DNA of 15,922 nt from JBBQXK01 sp038251625 (GCA_038251625.1 JBBSBE010000092.1:1-15922), one strand, 5' to 3'; positions 6,498 through 13,486 are shown, counted from the first letter of the stretch. The notes: generated by a model not told the origin, from the letters alone. Numbers and translations are program-made.

Positions 6498-8315
6498 TCA
6501 ACCTGTGCTTCCGGCCTCGGTCAACGGGACCAACGACACTTGCGTCGCGCTTCCAGTCTCACGCGGCTTGGTCCGCGACCCGGATGGCGTCGCAGCATCG
6601 TTCGCTTCAGCGGTAAGGCTTCTGACAGCCTCAAACTGCGACAGGAAGATGCGGCCTTTGAAATGATCCATGAAGTCGGACCGTTTCAGCGCGTCCATGA
6701 CCGGCCCTTTGACCTCGGACAGGTGGAAGCCGATCCCGGCAGAGCCGAGCCTGTGCGCGATAGCCTCTAGGCTTTCCAGCGCGCTCGCGTCGATGGCGTT
6801 CACAGCGGGGCACATCAGGATGACGTTCCGAAGTGCTGGGTGGTCGGCGATGCGGTCGTAGATCGCATCCTCCAGCGCGCGGGCATTGGCGAAATACAGG
6901 CTTTCATCCACCCGGATCGACAGGATTGCTGGGTCGGTGATCACGTCGTGACGGTCGATGTTGCGGAAATGCTCGGTCCCCGGCACCTGTCCCACGATGG
7001 CCATGTGCGGGCGCGAGGTGCGCCAGAGGAACAGCGCCAGCGACAGGGAAACGCCCGCTGTGATCCCGGCCTCGACCCCGACCAGAAGCACGGTCAGGAT
7101 CGTTACCGCCATGGCGGCGAAATCGGCCTTGGAATAGGCCCAGGTGCGCCGGATGGCGGCAATATCGACCAGTGACAGCACGGCCACGATGATTGTGGCG
7201 GCCAGCACGGCCTGCGGCAGGAAGCGGAAGAGCGGGGTCAGGAACACGGTCGCAGCCAGGATGCCTGCGGCTGTAAACGCCCCCGCCAGCGGGGTTTCGG
7301 CCCCTGCGTCAAAGTTTACGACCGACCGAGCGAACCCCCCCGTCACCGGATAGCCGCCGGACAGCGCTGAAGCGATGTTGGACGCGCCGAGGGCGGTCAG
7401 TTCCTGATTGGGCACGATGCGCTGCCGCCGCTTGGCAGCCAGCGTCTGTGCGACCGAGACGGATTCCACGAACCCGACAAGGCTGATCAGCACGGCGGGT
7501 AGCAGCAGTTGCTGCCATAGGCCCAGATCGAACGACGGCACCGCAAAGGGCGGCAGGCCCGCGGGAATGTCGCCGACGATCTTGACGCCCTTGTCCACCA
7601 GCCCGAAGCCGACCACGACCAGGATCGACAGCACGATGGCGGCCACCGGGCCTGCCTTGGCGATCAGATCAGCGACCCGGGGCCGCAAGCCGCGTGCCAA
7701 CAATAGCGGCTTGAGTTGCTTGCGTGTCCAGAACAGGAAGGCGGTCGCGGTAACGCCGATCACGAGGGTATAGGGATTGATCCCGGCTGCTCCGCCATAA
7801 ATGCCGCCCAGCAAATGCGGAAGCGTATCGCCATCGGCCTTGATCCCGAGAATATGCTTCAACTGGCTGGTGGCGATCAGGATGCCTGAGGCCGTGATGA
7901 AGCCCGAGATCACCGGATGCGACAGAAAATTGGCCAAGAACCCCAGCCGCAGGGCCGACATCGCCACGAGCACGAGGCCTGACAGAAAGGCCAGCGTGAT
8001 CGCAGCCGTCAGATATTCGGCACTCCCCGGGGCGGCCACTTGCCCCACCGCCGCTGCTGTCATCAGCGACACCACCGCGACCGGCCCCACCGCCAGCGCC
8101 CGGCTGGTGCCAAAGATGGCATAAGCGATCAGCGGCAGGATCGAGGCGTATAGCCCAACCTGCGGCGGAAGGCCTGCCAGCATCGCATAGGCCAGGCTTT
8201 GTGGCACCAGCATGATCGTCACGATCACGGCGGCGACGAGATCGCTTTGCGCCTCGGTCTTTGTATAGGCCGGGGCCCAGCCAAGGATGGGAAGTAGGGA
8301 TTTGAGGGAGGTCAC
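6498..8315 (-). CDS. SulP (SLC26) family anion transporter with STAS domain
   Basis: Inner-membrane anion transporter of 605 residues, the usual length. The membrane part (about 25-430) opens with the family signature: VPQSLAYAMLAGLPPQVGLY and later ALAVGPVAVVSLM. The cytoplasmic STAS domain follows at about 464-565, with IDASALESLE (508-517) at the regulatory loop. A low-complexity tail of about 40 residues closes the protein. The start is a GTG at 8315 with AAAAGG upstream. It lies 19 nt after the SQR-fusion gene in the sulfide operon. Family members move sulfate, bicarbonate or other oxyanions. Here export of sulfate, sulfite or thiosulfate made by the pathway, or uptake of an anion, are both possible; direction and substrate are not visible in the sequence. 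Confidence 0.9.
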   Translation of the reverse strand: MTSLKSLLPILGWAPAYTKTEAQSDLVAAVIVTIMLVPQSLAYAMLAGLPPQVGLYASILPLIAYAIFGTSRALAVGPVAVVSLMTAAAVGQVAAPGSAEYLTAAITLAFLSGLVLVAMSALRLGFLANFLSHPVISGFITASGILIATSQLKHILGIKADGDTLPHLLGGIYGGAAGINPYTLVIGVTATAFLFWTRKQLKPLLLARGLRPRVADLIAKAGPVAAIVLSILVVVGFGLVDKGVKIVGDIPAGLPPFAVPSFDLGLWQQLLLPAVLISLVGFVESVSVAQTLAAKRRQRIVPNQELTALGASNIASALSGGYPVTGGFARSVVNFDAGAETPLAGAFTAAGILAATVFLTPLFRFLPQAVLAATIIVAVLSLVDIAAIRRTWAYSKADFAAMAVTILTVLLVGVEAGITAGVSLSLALFLWRTSRPHMAIVGQVPGTEHFRNIDRHDVITDPAILSIRVDESLYFANARALEDAIYDRIADHPALRNVILMCPAVNAIDASALESLEAIAHRLGSAGIGFHLSEVKGPVMDALKRSDFMDHFKGRIFLSQFEAVRSLTAEANDAATPSGSRTKPRETGSATQVSLVPLTEAGSTG

Positions 8316-8334
8316 GAGAATTGCCTTTTCGGGG

Positions 8335-10014
8335 TTACGCGGCGGTCACGGGTTGCGGCTTGGCCATCCATTCGCGCCCGCGCAGCATGGCTTTCCAATA
8401 GATCGGCGGCAGCATCTGTTCCTTCAGCAGCCAGGCGAGGTGGCTTGGCTTGGTGCCGTCGATCAGCCAATTGGGGAAGGACGGCAGCAACTTGCCGCCA
8501 TAGCCGAATTCGGCCAGCACAATCTTGCCGCGTTCCACCGTCAGCGGGCAGGAGCCATAGCCGTTGTAGACCACGTCGACTTCCTTGATCGCGCCCAGAT
8601 CCACCAACAGGTTATGCGCGACCACCGGAGCCTGCATCCGCGCCGCAGCGGCGGTCTTGGCGTTGGGCGCATTGCACACATCGCCGAGCGAATAGATGTT
8701 CGGCAACGTCTTGTGTCGAAGGGTCGCCTGATCAACGTCCACCCAACCGGCTGCATCGGCCAGCGGCGACACGCGGACGAAATCGGGGGCCACTTGCGGG
8801 GGGACGACATGGATCATGTCGAAGCCGGTTTGCACGGTCTCGGACGTGCCATCGGCCTTGGTTTGGGTGAACCAGGCCGTCTTGGCCGGGCCATCCACGC
8901 GGGTCAAGCGGTGCTGGAAATGCAGCTGCGCCTTGTACTTTTCGATGTAGTGCATCAGCGCCGGGACGTATTCCTTGACCCCGAACAACACCGCGCCCGC
9001 GTTGAAAAAATCAATCTCGATGTTCTTCAGCCGCCCGGTCCGATACCAGTGATCGGCCGACAGATAGAGCGCCTTTTGCGGGGCCCCGGCGCATTTGATC
9101 GGCATCGGCGGCTGGGTGAACACGGCGCGCCCGCGCTCCAGCCCCTTCACCAATTCCCAGGTGTAGGGCGCCAGGTCGTAACGATAGTTCGATGTCACGC
9201 CATTGCGCCCGAGCGTCTCGGTCAGCCCTTCGATGCCCGCCCAGTTCAGTTTCAAACCAGGGGTAACGACCAGTTGGCCGTATTTGACGACCCGGCAGCC
9301 ATCCAGAATGATCACGTTCTTGTCCGGCTCGAAGGCCGCAACGGCGGCCTTGATCCAACGAACGCCAGCAGGGATCAACGAGCCCATCGTCTTGGCGGTG
9401 CTTTCGGGGTCAAAGATGCCGCCGCCCACCATAGTCCAGCCGGGCTGGTAGTAATGGATGTCGGCTGGGTCGATGATGGCAATGTCGAGATCGGGCTTGC
9501 GCGCCTTCAGACTCGCGGCGACAGCGATCCCCGCCGCCCCGCCGCCGATGATGACGACGGTATGGGATGCATCGACAGTATCGGTGGGCGTGCGCCCGCC
9601 GTTGGCGATGCGGCGCACGACACCCGCCATGTCATAACCCGCCGCCTTGGTTGCGGTGACGATATCGGGCAAGGGCCGCCCCCGCCCGCCTTCAGACAGT
9701 GACCAGAGCGTAGCCGACCGTGTGCCGGTTCGGCAGTAGGCAAGGATTGGTTTGGGAAGGCTGTCCATAGCCGCGCCAAAGGCCACCGCATCAGCATCGC
9801 CGACCTTGCCCGACACGATGGGCAGATAGCTGGTCTGCATCCCGGCCGAGGTTGCCGCTGCCTCGATTTCGGCAAAGGTCGGCTGATCCGGCCCTTCACC
9901 ATCGGGGCGGTTGCAGATAATTGACTTGAAGCCCGCAGCTGCAAGCGCCTCGATCTCTTGCGGCAGAACCTGTTCAGAGACGGACAAGGTGGGCGTGATT
10001 GGTTTGGCGGTCAT
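8335..10014 (-). CDS. Fusion of TIGR01244 rhodanese-like domain and type II sulfide:quinone oxidoreductase
   Basis: 559 residues from the ATG at 10014, which has GGGAGG 8 nt upstream. Residues 1-112 are a TIGR01244/DUF442 domain with the active-site loop CRTGTR (Cys94-Arg99), a CX4R rhodanese-like loop. Residues 150-559 are a type II SQR: FAD-binding GGGAAG (157-162), PIKCAGAPQKALYLS (305-319), FGVKEYVPALM, VSPLADAAGWVDVD and YGSCPL (486-491). Cys308 and Cys489 correspond to redox Cys201 and Cys379 of human SQOR, and both neighbouring motifs are kept. The protein could oxidise sulfide and hand the sulfane sulfur to its own sulfurtransferase domain. It sits between a stand-alone TIGR01244 paralogue (38-nt gap) and SulP in the BigR operon. 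Both halves look intact. Confidence 0.9.
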   Translation of the reverse strand: MTAKPITPTLSVSEQVLPQEIEALAAAGFKSIICNRPDGEGPDQPTFAEIEAAATSAGMQTSYLPIVSGKVGDADAVAFGAAMDSLPKPILAYCRTGTRSATLWSLSEGGRGRPLPDIVTATKAAGYDMAGVVRRIANGGRTPTDTVDASHTVVIIGGGAAGIAVAASLKARKPDLDIAIIDPADIHYYQPGWTMVGGGIFDPESTAKTMGSLIPAGVRWIKAAVAAFEPDKNVIILDGCRVVKYGQLVVTPGLKLNWAGIEGLTETLGRNGVTSNYRYDLAPYTWELVKGLERGRAVFTQPPMPIKCAGAPQKALYLSADHWYRTGRLKNIEIDFFNAGAVLFGVKEYVPALMHYIEKYKAQLHFQHRLTRVDGPAKTAWFTQTKADGTSETVQTGFDMIHVVPPQVAPDFVRVSPLADAAGWVDVDQATLRHKTLPNIYSLGDVCNAPNAKTAAAARMQAPVVAHNLLVDLGAIKEVDVVYNGYGSCPLTVERGKIVLAEFGYGGKLLPSFPNWLIDGTKPSHLAWLLKEQMLPPIYWKAMLRGREWMAKPQPVTAA

Positions 10015-10052
10015 GAAAAGGATCCTCCCAGATCTGGTTTTCTGTTGGGGCC

Positions 10053-10394
10053 TCAGGCCCGGATCGTTTGCGACATCGACCACAGGGATGTGGACCGGTT
10101 GCCGGACCGGCAGAAGGCAAGGATCGGTGTAGGCAGGCGGGCCAGAAGATCACGGAAGGCAGCAGCCTCGGCCGGACCGGCCTGGCCCGGAACAATGGGC
10201 AAATAGGCGGACTGCATCCCCGCAGCCTTGGCTGCCTCCGCGATCTGGTCAAAGCCGGGCTGGCCCGGTCCACACTCGCCATCGGGCAGGTTGCAGATGA
10301 TCGATTTGAATCCGGACTTGGCCAGGTGTGCCACCTGCTGCCGCAGGACTTGAGGGGAAACCGACAGCGTCGGGGTCAGTGTCTTGATTGTCAT
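10053..10394 (-). CDS. TIGR01244/DUF442 rhodanese-like sulfurtransferase, stand-alone
   Basis: 113-residue cytosolic protein of the TIGR01244 family (protein-tyrosine-phosphatase-like fold, annotated as sulfur transferase). The active-site loop is CRSGNR (Cys95-Arg100), again CX4R. The ATG at 10394 has AAGGA upstream. It is clearly a paralogue of the N-terminal domain of the following fusion gene: LTPTLSVS, GFKSIICN-x-PDGE, AGMQ, YLPIV and a closing LWS-x-S occur in both, in the same order and spacing. It carries an extra Cys41 (GECGPG) not found in the fused copy. The family is often found beside Blh-type dioxygenases, as here (42-nt gap to the dioxygenase gene), and probably transfers sulfane sulfur between SQR and dioxygenase; this role is inferred. 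Confidence 0.85.
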   Translation of the reverse strand: MTIKTLTPTLSVSPQVLRQQVAHLAKSGFKSIICNLPDGECGPGQPGFDQIAEAAKAAGMQSAYLPIVPGQAGPAEAAAFRDLLARLPTPILAFCRSGNRSTSLWSMSQTIRA

Positions 10395-10436
10395 GGGGGG
10401 ATTCCTTGGGGTTGGGTTGCGGACGGGAACGGGAGC

Positions 10437-11339
10437 TTACAGTCCGTTGATCGGCACTTTCAGGAACCGCTTGCCGCTTTCGTCCGGCGGCGGCAGGTCG
10501 CCTGCGCGCATGTTCACCTGCAACGACGGGATGATCAGCTTCGGCATGGCCAGCGTCGCATCGCGTGCCTCGCGGACCTGCACGAACTGATCCTCGGTGA
10601 TGCCGTCCTTCACATGGATGTTGTGCGCATTCTGTTCGGCCACCGTGGTTTCCCAGCGGATTTCCCGCCCATTCGGGCCGTAGTCGTGGCACATGAACAG
10701 GCGCGTCTCGTCCGGCATCGACAGCACACGCTTGATCGACCGATAGAGAGTGCGCGCATCACCACCCGGAAAATCGGCGCGGGCCGATCCGCCGTCGGGC
10801 ATGAACAGCGTGTCGCCGACAAAGGCCGCGTCGCCAACGATATGGGTCATGCAAGCGGGTGTATGGCCCGGCGTATGGATTACCTGCACCGGCGTGGTGC
10901 CGATCTGATAGGTGTCGCCATCCTTGAACAGCCGGTCGAACTGCGACCCGTCGCGTTGAAACTCGGTCCCTTCGTTGAACACCTTGCCAAAGGTGTCCTG
11001 CACCACGGTGATGTTTTCACCGATGCCGATCTTGCCGCCCAGCTTGCTCTGAATATAGGGCGCGCCCGACAGGTGGTCGGCGTGGACATGGGTTTCGATC
11101 AGCCATTCCAGCGTCAGGCCATGGGCCTTTATGAAGTCGACCACAGCATCGGCCGAGGCATAGGTGATGCGGCCAGCTGCGTAGTCGATGTCCATGACGC
11201 TGTCGATCACGGCGCAAGACGTGCTTGCCGGATCGTGCACGACATAGGTCACGGTATTGGTGGGTTCGTCGAAGAAGGCCGTGACCTCGGGCTTGACCGA
11301 AGCGTCTACGGGATGGGGGATCGGGGCAAAGACGGTCAT
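10437..11339 (-). CDS. blh: Blh/ETHE1-like persulfide dioxygenase (metallo-beta-lactamase fold)
   Basis: Cytosolic non-haem iron enzyme that oxidises glutathione persulfide to sulfite. The 300-residue protein carries all expected ligands: HVHADH (His84, His86, Asp88, His89), HTPGH (His155-His159), Asp176 in VGDTLF and His218 in CHDYGP. ETHE1-like enzymes use the mononuclear iron site formed by His, His and Asp (equivalent here to His84, His159 and Asp176). The ATG at 11339 is preceded by GGAGGAAA. The C-terminal 75 residues (from ETTVAEQNAHNIH) extend beyond the minimal ETHE1 domain and are typical of the longer Blh group found in BigR operons. It lies 35 nt after pmpB. Function as a persulfide dioxygenase is well supported by family and neighbours. 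Confidence 0.9.
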   Translation of the reverse strand: MTVFAPIPHPVDASVKPEVTAFFDEPTNTVTYVVHDPASTSCAVIDSVMDIDYAAGRITYASADAVVDFIKAHGLTLEWLIETHVHADHLSGAPYIQSKLGGKIGIGENITVVQDTFGKVFNEGTEFQRDGSQFDRLFKDGDTYQIGTTPVQVIHTPGHTPACMTHIVGDAAFVGDTLFMPDGGSARADFPGGDARTLYRSIKRVLSMPDETRLFMCHDYGPNGREIRWETTVAEQNAHNIHVKDGITEDQFVQVREARDATLAMPKLIIPSLQVNMRAGDLPPPDESGKRFLKVPINGL

Positions 11340-11374
11340 GGATGTTTCCTCCAGATGGGTCAGGCGGTTTGGCG

Positions 11375-11809
11375 TCAGGCAATTTTTGGGCGGGGCAAGG
11401 CTTGCTGCCAACGGGCGAGCAGGATGCCACCCCCCATCGAAATCAGGAACAAAGCAGTTGGCCAGGGCGCGAAGCCGAGCGCGGGAATGGCGCCACCGGG
11501 GCAGAAGCCGGAAATGCCCCAGCCCACGCCGAACAGGGCCGACCCTCCGACCAGTTTGGCATCGATGGTGCGCGCGGTGGGTAGGTGGAACTTTGTGTCG
11601 AACAGCGGGGTCTGACGGCGGCCAAAGATCAACCGGTAGCCGATCGCGGCAGTGATCAGCGCGCCACCCATCACAAAGGCAAGGCTGGGGTCCCAGGTGC
11701 CCAAAGGGTCAAAGAAGTTTAGCACCTTGGCGGGGTTGCCCATGCCAGAGATGGCGATGCCAAGCCCGAAGATTACACCGGCGGCAAGAGCGGAAAGGAT
11801 GCGGTTCAT
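11375..11809 (-). CDS. pmpB: PmpB, second half of a YeeE/YedE (TsuA-like) sulfur transporter
   Basis: 144-residue integral membrane protein with about four helices, DUF6691/YeeE-type. Motifs: GVIFGLGIAISGMGNPAKVLNF near the N-terminus and GVGWGISGFCPGGAIPAL (94-111) with Cys103, the sulfur-relay cysteine region of the TsuA/SoxT family. The ATG at 11809 was chosen because it follows an AAGG and starts 4 nt before the upstream gene's end region in normal operon spacing; the frame is open back to a TTG at 11824 inside pmpA, which is less likely. PmpA and PmpB are thought to pair to make one pseudo-twofold channel, passing thiosulfate or sulfane sulfur along cysteines. Its exact substrate in BigR operons is not settled. 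Confidence 0.85.
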   Translation of the reverse strand: MNRILSALAAGVIFGLGIAISGMGNPAKVLNFFDPLGTWDPSLAFVMGGALITAAIGYRLIFGRRQTPLFDTKFHLPTARTIDAKLVGGSALFGVGWGISGFCPGGAIPALGFAPWPTALFLISMGGGILLARWQQALPRPKIA

Positions 11810-11813
11810 GCGT

Positions 11814-12239
11814 TCAGCCTTCAAAGCCGTGGCGGATCAGGGTGACAGTGGCAAAGGTGGTGGCCATGAAGGTCAGCGTTGCCACCAATGATCTCGGCGA
11901 GAGCCGGGCCAGCCCGCAGACCCCGTGCCCCGAGGTGCAGCCCGACCCATAGGTCACGCCGATTCCCACGATCAGACCACCAAGCACCAGCAGAGGCCCG
12001 GTCGTCGGCGAGGCAAAGCTGAACTTTGCCCCCAGGAGGGTCGCGATCAGCGGCGCGGTAATCGCACCGGCCAGAAAGGCCAACCGCCAAGGGCTGTCGG
12101 GGCTCTTCGGCTCTAGCACGCCGCCCAGCATGGCGGTCATGCCCGCGATGCGCCCGTTGAAGGCCATCAGGATCACGGCCCCAAGGCCGATCAGAACGCC
12201 GCCGAACAGCGAGGAATAGGGAGTAAAGTCAGTGATCAT
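11814..12239 (-). CDS. pmpA: PmpA, first half of a YeeE/YedE (TsuA-like) sulfur transporter
   Basis: 141-residue membrane protein with about four helices. LFGGVLIGLGAVILMAFNGR-x-AGMTAMLGG (11-40) and YGSGCTSGHGVCGLARLSPRS (97-117) are the YeeE/YedE signatures; Cys101 and Cys108 fall in the conserved loop that in TsuA relays thiosulfate sulfur. The start ATG at 12239 follows AAGAAGA. The stop is only 4 nt from the pmpB start, so the two halves are translationally linked. TsuA and SoxT carry both halves in one chain; here they are separate genes, as in the Xylella and Agrobacterium bigR operons. Substrate (thiosulfate, persulfide or sulfite) remains open. Confidence 0.85.
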   Translation of the reverse strand: MITDFTPYSSLFGGVLIGLGAVILMAFNGRIAGMTAMLGGVLEPKSPDSPWRLAFLAGAITAPLIATLLGAKFSFASPTTGPLLVLGGLIVGIGVTYGSGCTSGHGVCGLARLSPRSLVATLTFMATTFATVTLIRHGFEG

Positions 12240-12286
12240 TCTTCTTGAGGCTCCGGGTTGTGCGAAACTTGGTGTTGCCGCCGACC

Positions 12287-12772
12287 TCAGCCGCGGTTCG
12301 CGCAGCGTTGAAAGGCGGGCAAGTGGTTCTCTTCGGATGCATCGCGAAGGCGCTGCATGACGAACGTGATGTCAGGATAGGCCGCGACAGCGGGAAGCAG
12401 GTTTACATCATAAAGATCGCGATTGGCGATTTCGGCTTCGACGCCAATCTTGCAGGCCCCGCGCAGCGTTTCAGGGGCTGCGGGGGCTTCCAGCGCCCCG
12501 GTGGCATAGCCGTTCTCGGGGATGGCAACGCCATAGGTCTCATAGAGGCCGATCAGCATGGATTCATGCTGCCGCTCGGCTTCGATGATGTTTGAGAACG
12601 GCCGGGCGTCTCCGAACTTGGCCGTGACGGCTGCATAGAATGCTTCGGCATGACGTTCGTCCTGCAGGGCTGCCCCGAGGGCCGCCTCTGCGTCTGGGGT
12701 CAAGGACTGGGACCAGACAGGACTTGCGGCCAGCAGGCCGGACAGAAGGATCGCGATGCGTGTTCTCGACAT
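12287..12772 (-). CDS. Periplasmic DUF2202 ferritin-like protein
   Basis: 161 residues, with a signal peptide (MSRTRIAILLSGLLAASPVW, cleavage near SQS) and a four-helix ferritin-like domain of the DUF2202 type. Likely metal ligands appear on each helix: Glu39 in LQDERHAEAFY, Glu66 and His69 in EAERQHESM, Glu112/Glu114 in VEAEIANRDLYD, and Glu147/Glu148 with His150 in ASEENHLPAF. FSNIIEAERQHE matches the FSNI-x-x-SEQ-x-H motif of the family. AGGTGA lies 6 nt before the ATG. It is the second gene of the sulfide operon, 103 nt behind the DUF2892 gene. No DUF2202 function is established to my knowledge; iron storage, iron-sulfide management or peroxide protection in the periplasm are guesses. Confidence 0.8.
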   Translation of the reverse strand: MSRTRIAILLSGLLAASPVWSQSLTPDAEAALGAALQDERHAEAFYAAVTAKFGDARPFSNIIEAERQHESMLIGLYETYGVAIPENGYATGALEAPAAPETLRGACKIGVEAEIANRDLYDVNLLPAVAAYPDITFVMQRLRDASEENHLPAFQRCANRG

Positions 12773-12875
12773 GTCGTGTCACCTTTCGGGTGTGAGCAAA
12801 ATTCGACCGTGCAGCTGCAAGGCCATAGCCACGCTGCCGCCGATCAATCGACGTTCGGTTTTTCGTTTAACTGGA

Positions 12876-13100
12876 TCAGGTCTTGCTGATCGGGCAGGTC
12901 CGGATGCCAAGGAGCGTATAGGCCGGGCAGAACCGGAACGCGGCGGTTCCCAGCATCACGACGCCGACGGCCGCCATGGCGAATTTCCAAGCCCCCCAGG
13001 CCGCGAAGACCCCGGCAAACGGTGGCAGGAATGGGGCTGCCAACAGGACGGCCCCAACAATGAAACGAAGCGTGCGATCAAGTGATCCGACATTTTCCAT
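12876..13100 (-). CDS. DUF2892 (YgaP-type) small membrane protein
   Basis: 74-residue inner-membrane protein with two helices (about 10-30 and 35-52) and the closing motif FRFCPAYTLLGIRTC, the DUF2892 signature with Cys54 and Cys69. The start at 13100 is chosen because GGAGG lies 6 nt upstream; an ATG at 13112 would place that GGAGG inside the gene and has no ribosome-binding site of its own. In E. coli YgaP the same membrane domain is fused to a rhodanese, and the gene lies next to ygaV, a BigR relative; here the membrane part is separate and the rhodanese-like role could be taken by the TIGR01244 proteins. It is the first gene of the operon, directly behind the BigR-type promoter. Confidence 0.85.
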   Translation of the reverse strand: MENVGSLDRTLRFIVGAVLLAAPFLPPFAGVFAAWGAWKFAMAAVGVVMLGTAAFRFCPAYTLLGIRTCPISKT

Positions 13101-13125
13101 TTTTGCCTCCATGGCGACAAGTGAT

Positions 13126-13160
13126 GTTGCTTTGTATCTTCGCAACTGCTAAAGTGTCAA
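13126..13160. promoter_or_regulatory. Divergent bigR/operon promoter with candidate BigR operator
   Basis: The whole space between the operon (13100) and bigR (13163) is 62 bp. Minus strand: a perfect -35 TTGACA (13160-13155), 18-nt spacer and -10 TACAAA (13136-13131), expected start near 13124. Plus strand: TTGCTT (13127-13132), 17-nt spacer and TAAAGT (13150-13155). The inverted repeat GTTGC-N11-GCAAC (13126-13146) covers the minus-strand -10 and spacer and the plus-strand -35, so one bound dimer would block both promoters. Autoregulation by BigR is inferred from this and from the known behaviour of BigR/SqrR. Confidence 0.6.
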
Positions 13161-13162
13161 GC

Positions 13163-13486
13163 ATGAAAACAGATATCCTTGATAGAACTATTCACCCTCT
13201 TGAAGCGAAAGCTGAAGAGGTCGCTGCCACGCTCGCCGCCATGGCCAACCCAAAGCGGCTTCTGGTGATGTGCACCCTGCTGGCGGGCGAGAAGTCGGTG
13301 GGCGATCTGGCAGAGATCGTCGATCTGACGCCAGCCGCACTGTCGCAGCATCTTGGCAAGATGCGCGCGCTGCGTCTGGTCTCGACGCGCCGCGACGGGC
13401 AGACGATCTACTACAGCCTCGCCAGCACAGAGGTTCAGGCCGTGCTGGAAACCCTGTACCGGGTTTACTGTGCGCCCGACTGCTGA
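13163..13486 (+). CDS. bigR: BigR/SqrR-type sulfide-sensing ArsR-family repressor
   Basis: 107-residue winged-helix regulator. The recognition region is LTPAALSQHLGKMRALRLVS (55-74) and the wing TRRDGQTIYYSL (75-86). Cys37 (VMCTLL) and Cys103 (VYCAPDC) are 66 residues apart, the same spacing as Cys41 and Cys107 of Rhodobacter capsulatus SqrR, which form a tetrasulfide bridge when polysulfide is present. Cys107, the last residue, is extra. No metal-binding ELCVCDL motif of arsenic sensors is seen, so sulfide sensing is the best reading. The ATG at 13163 lies only 7 nt from a candidate -10, so the mRNA may be leaderless. It is divergent from the nine-gene sulfide operon it presumably represses. 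Its last 22 bp overlap the end of the Rrf2 gene on the other strand. Confidence 0.9.
   Translation: MKTDILDRTIHPLEAKAEEVAATLAAMANPKRLLVMCTLLAGEKSVGDLAEIVDLTPAALSQHLGKMRALRLVSTRRDGQTIYYSLASTEVQAVLETLYRVYCAPDC

Noticed and set aside
8287..11615. Long plus-strand open frames (471 and 515 codons) opposite the SQR fusion, TIGR01244 and dioxygenase genes
   Set aside because: They are mirror frames of strongly conserved minus-strand genes in high-GC DNA, rich in Arg, Gly, His and Gln, and show no recognisable domain.
12773..12875. Separate promoter or FNR box between the DUF2892 and DUF2202 genes
   Set aside because: ATCAA is present but no TTGAT half lies at the right distance, and no convincing -35/-10 pair is visible. 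Treated as an operon gap.
13101..13145. Longer N-terminus of the DUF2892 protein from a TTG at 13145 or ATG at 13112
   Set aside because: These starts fall within the promoter or lack a ribosome-binding site, while GGAGG precedes the ATG at 13100.
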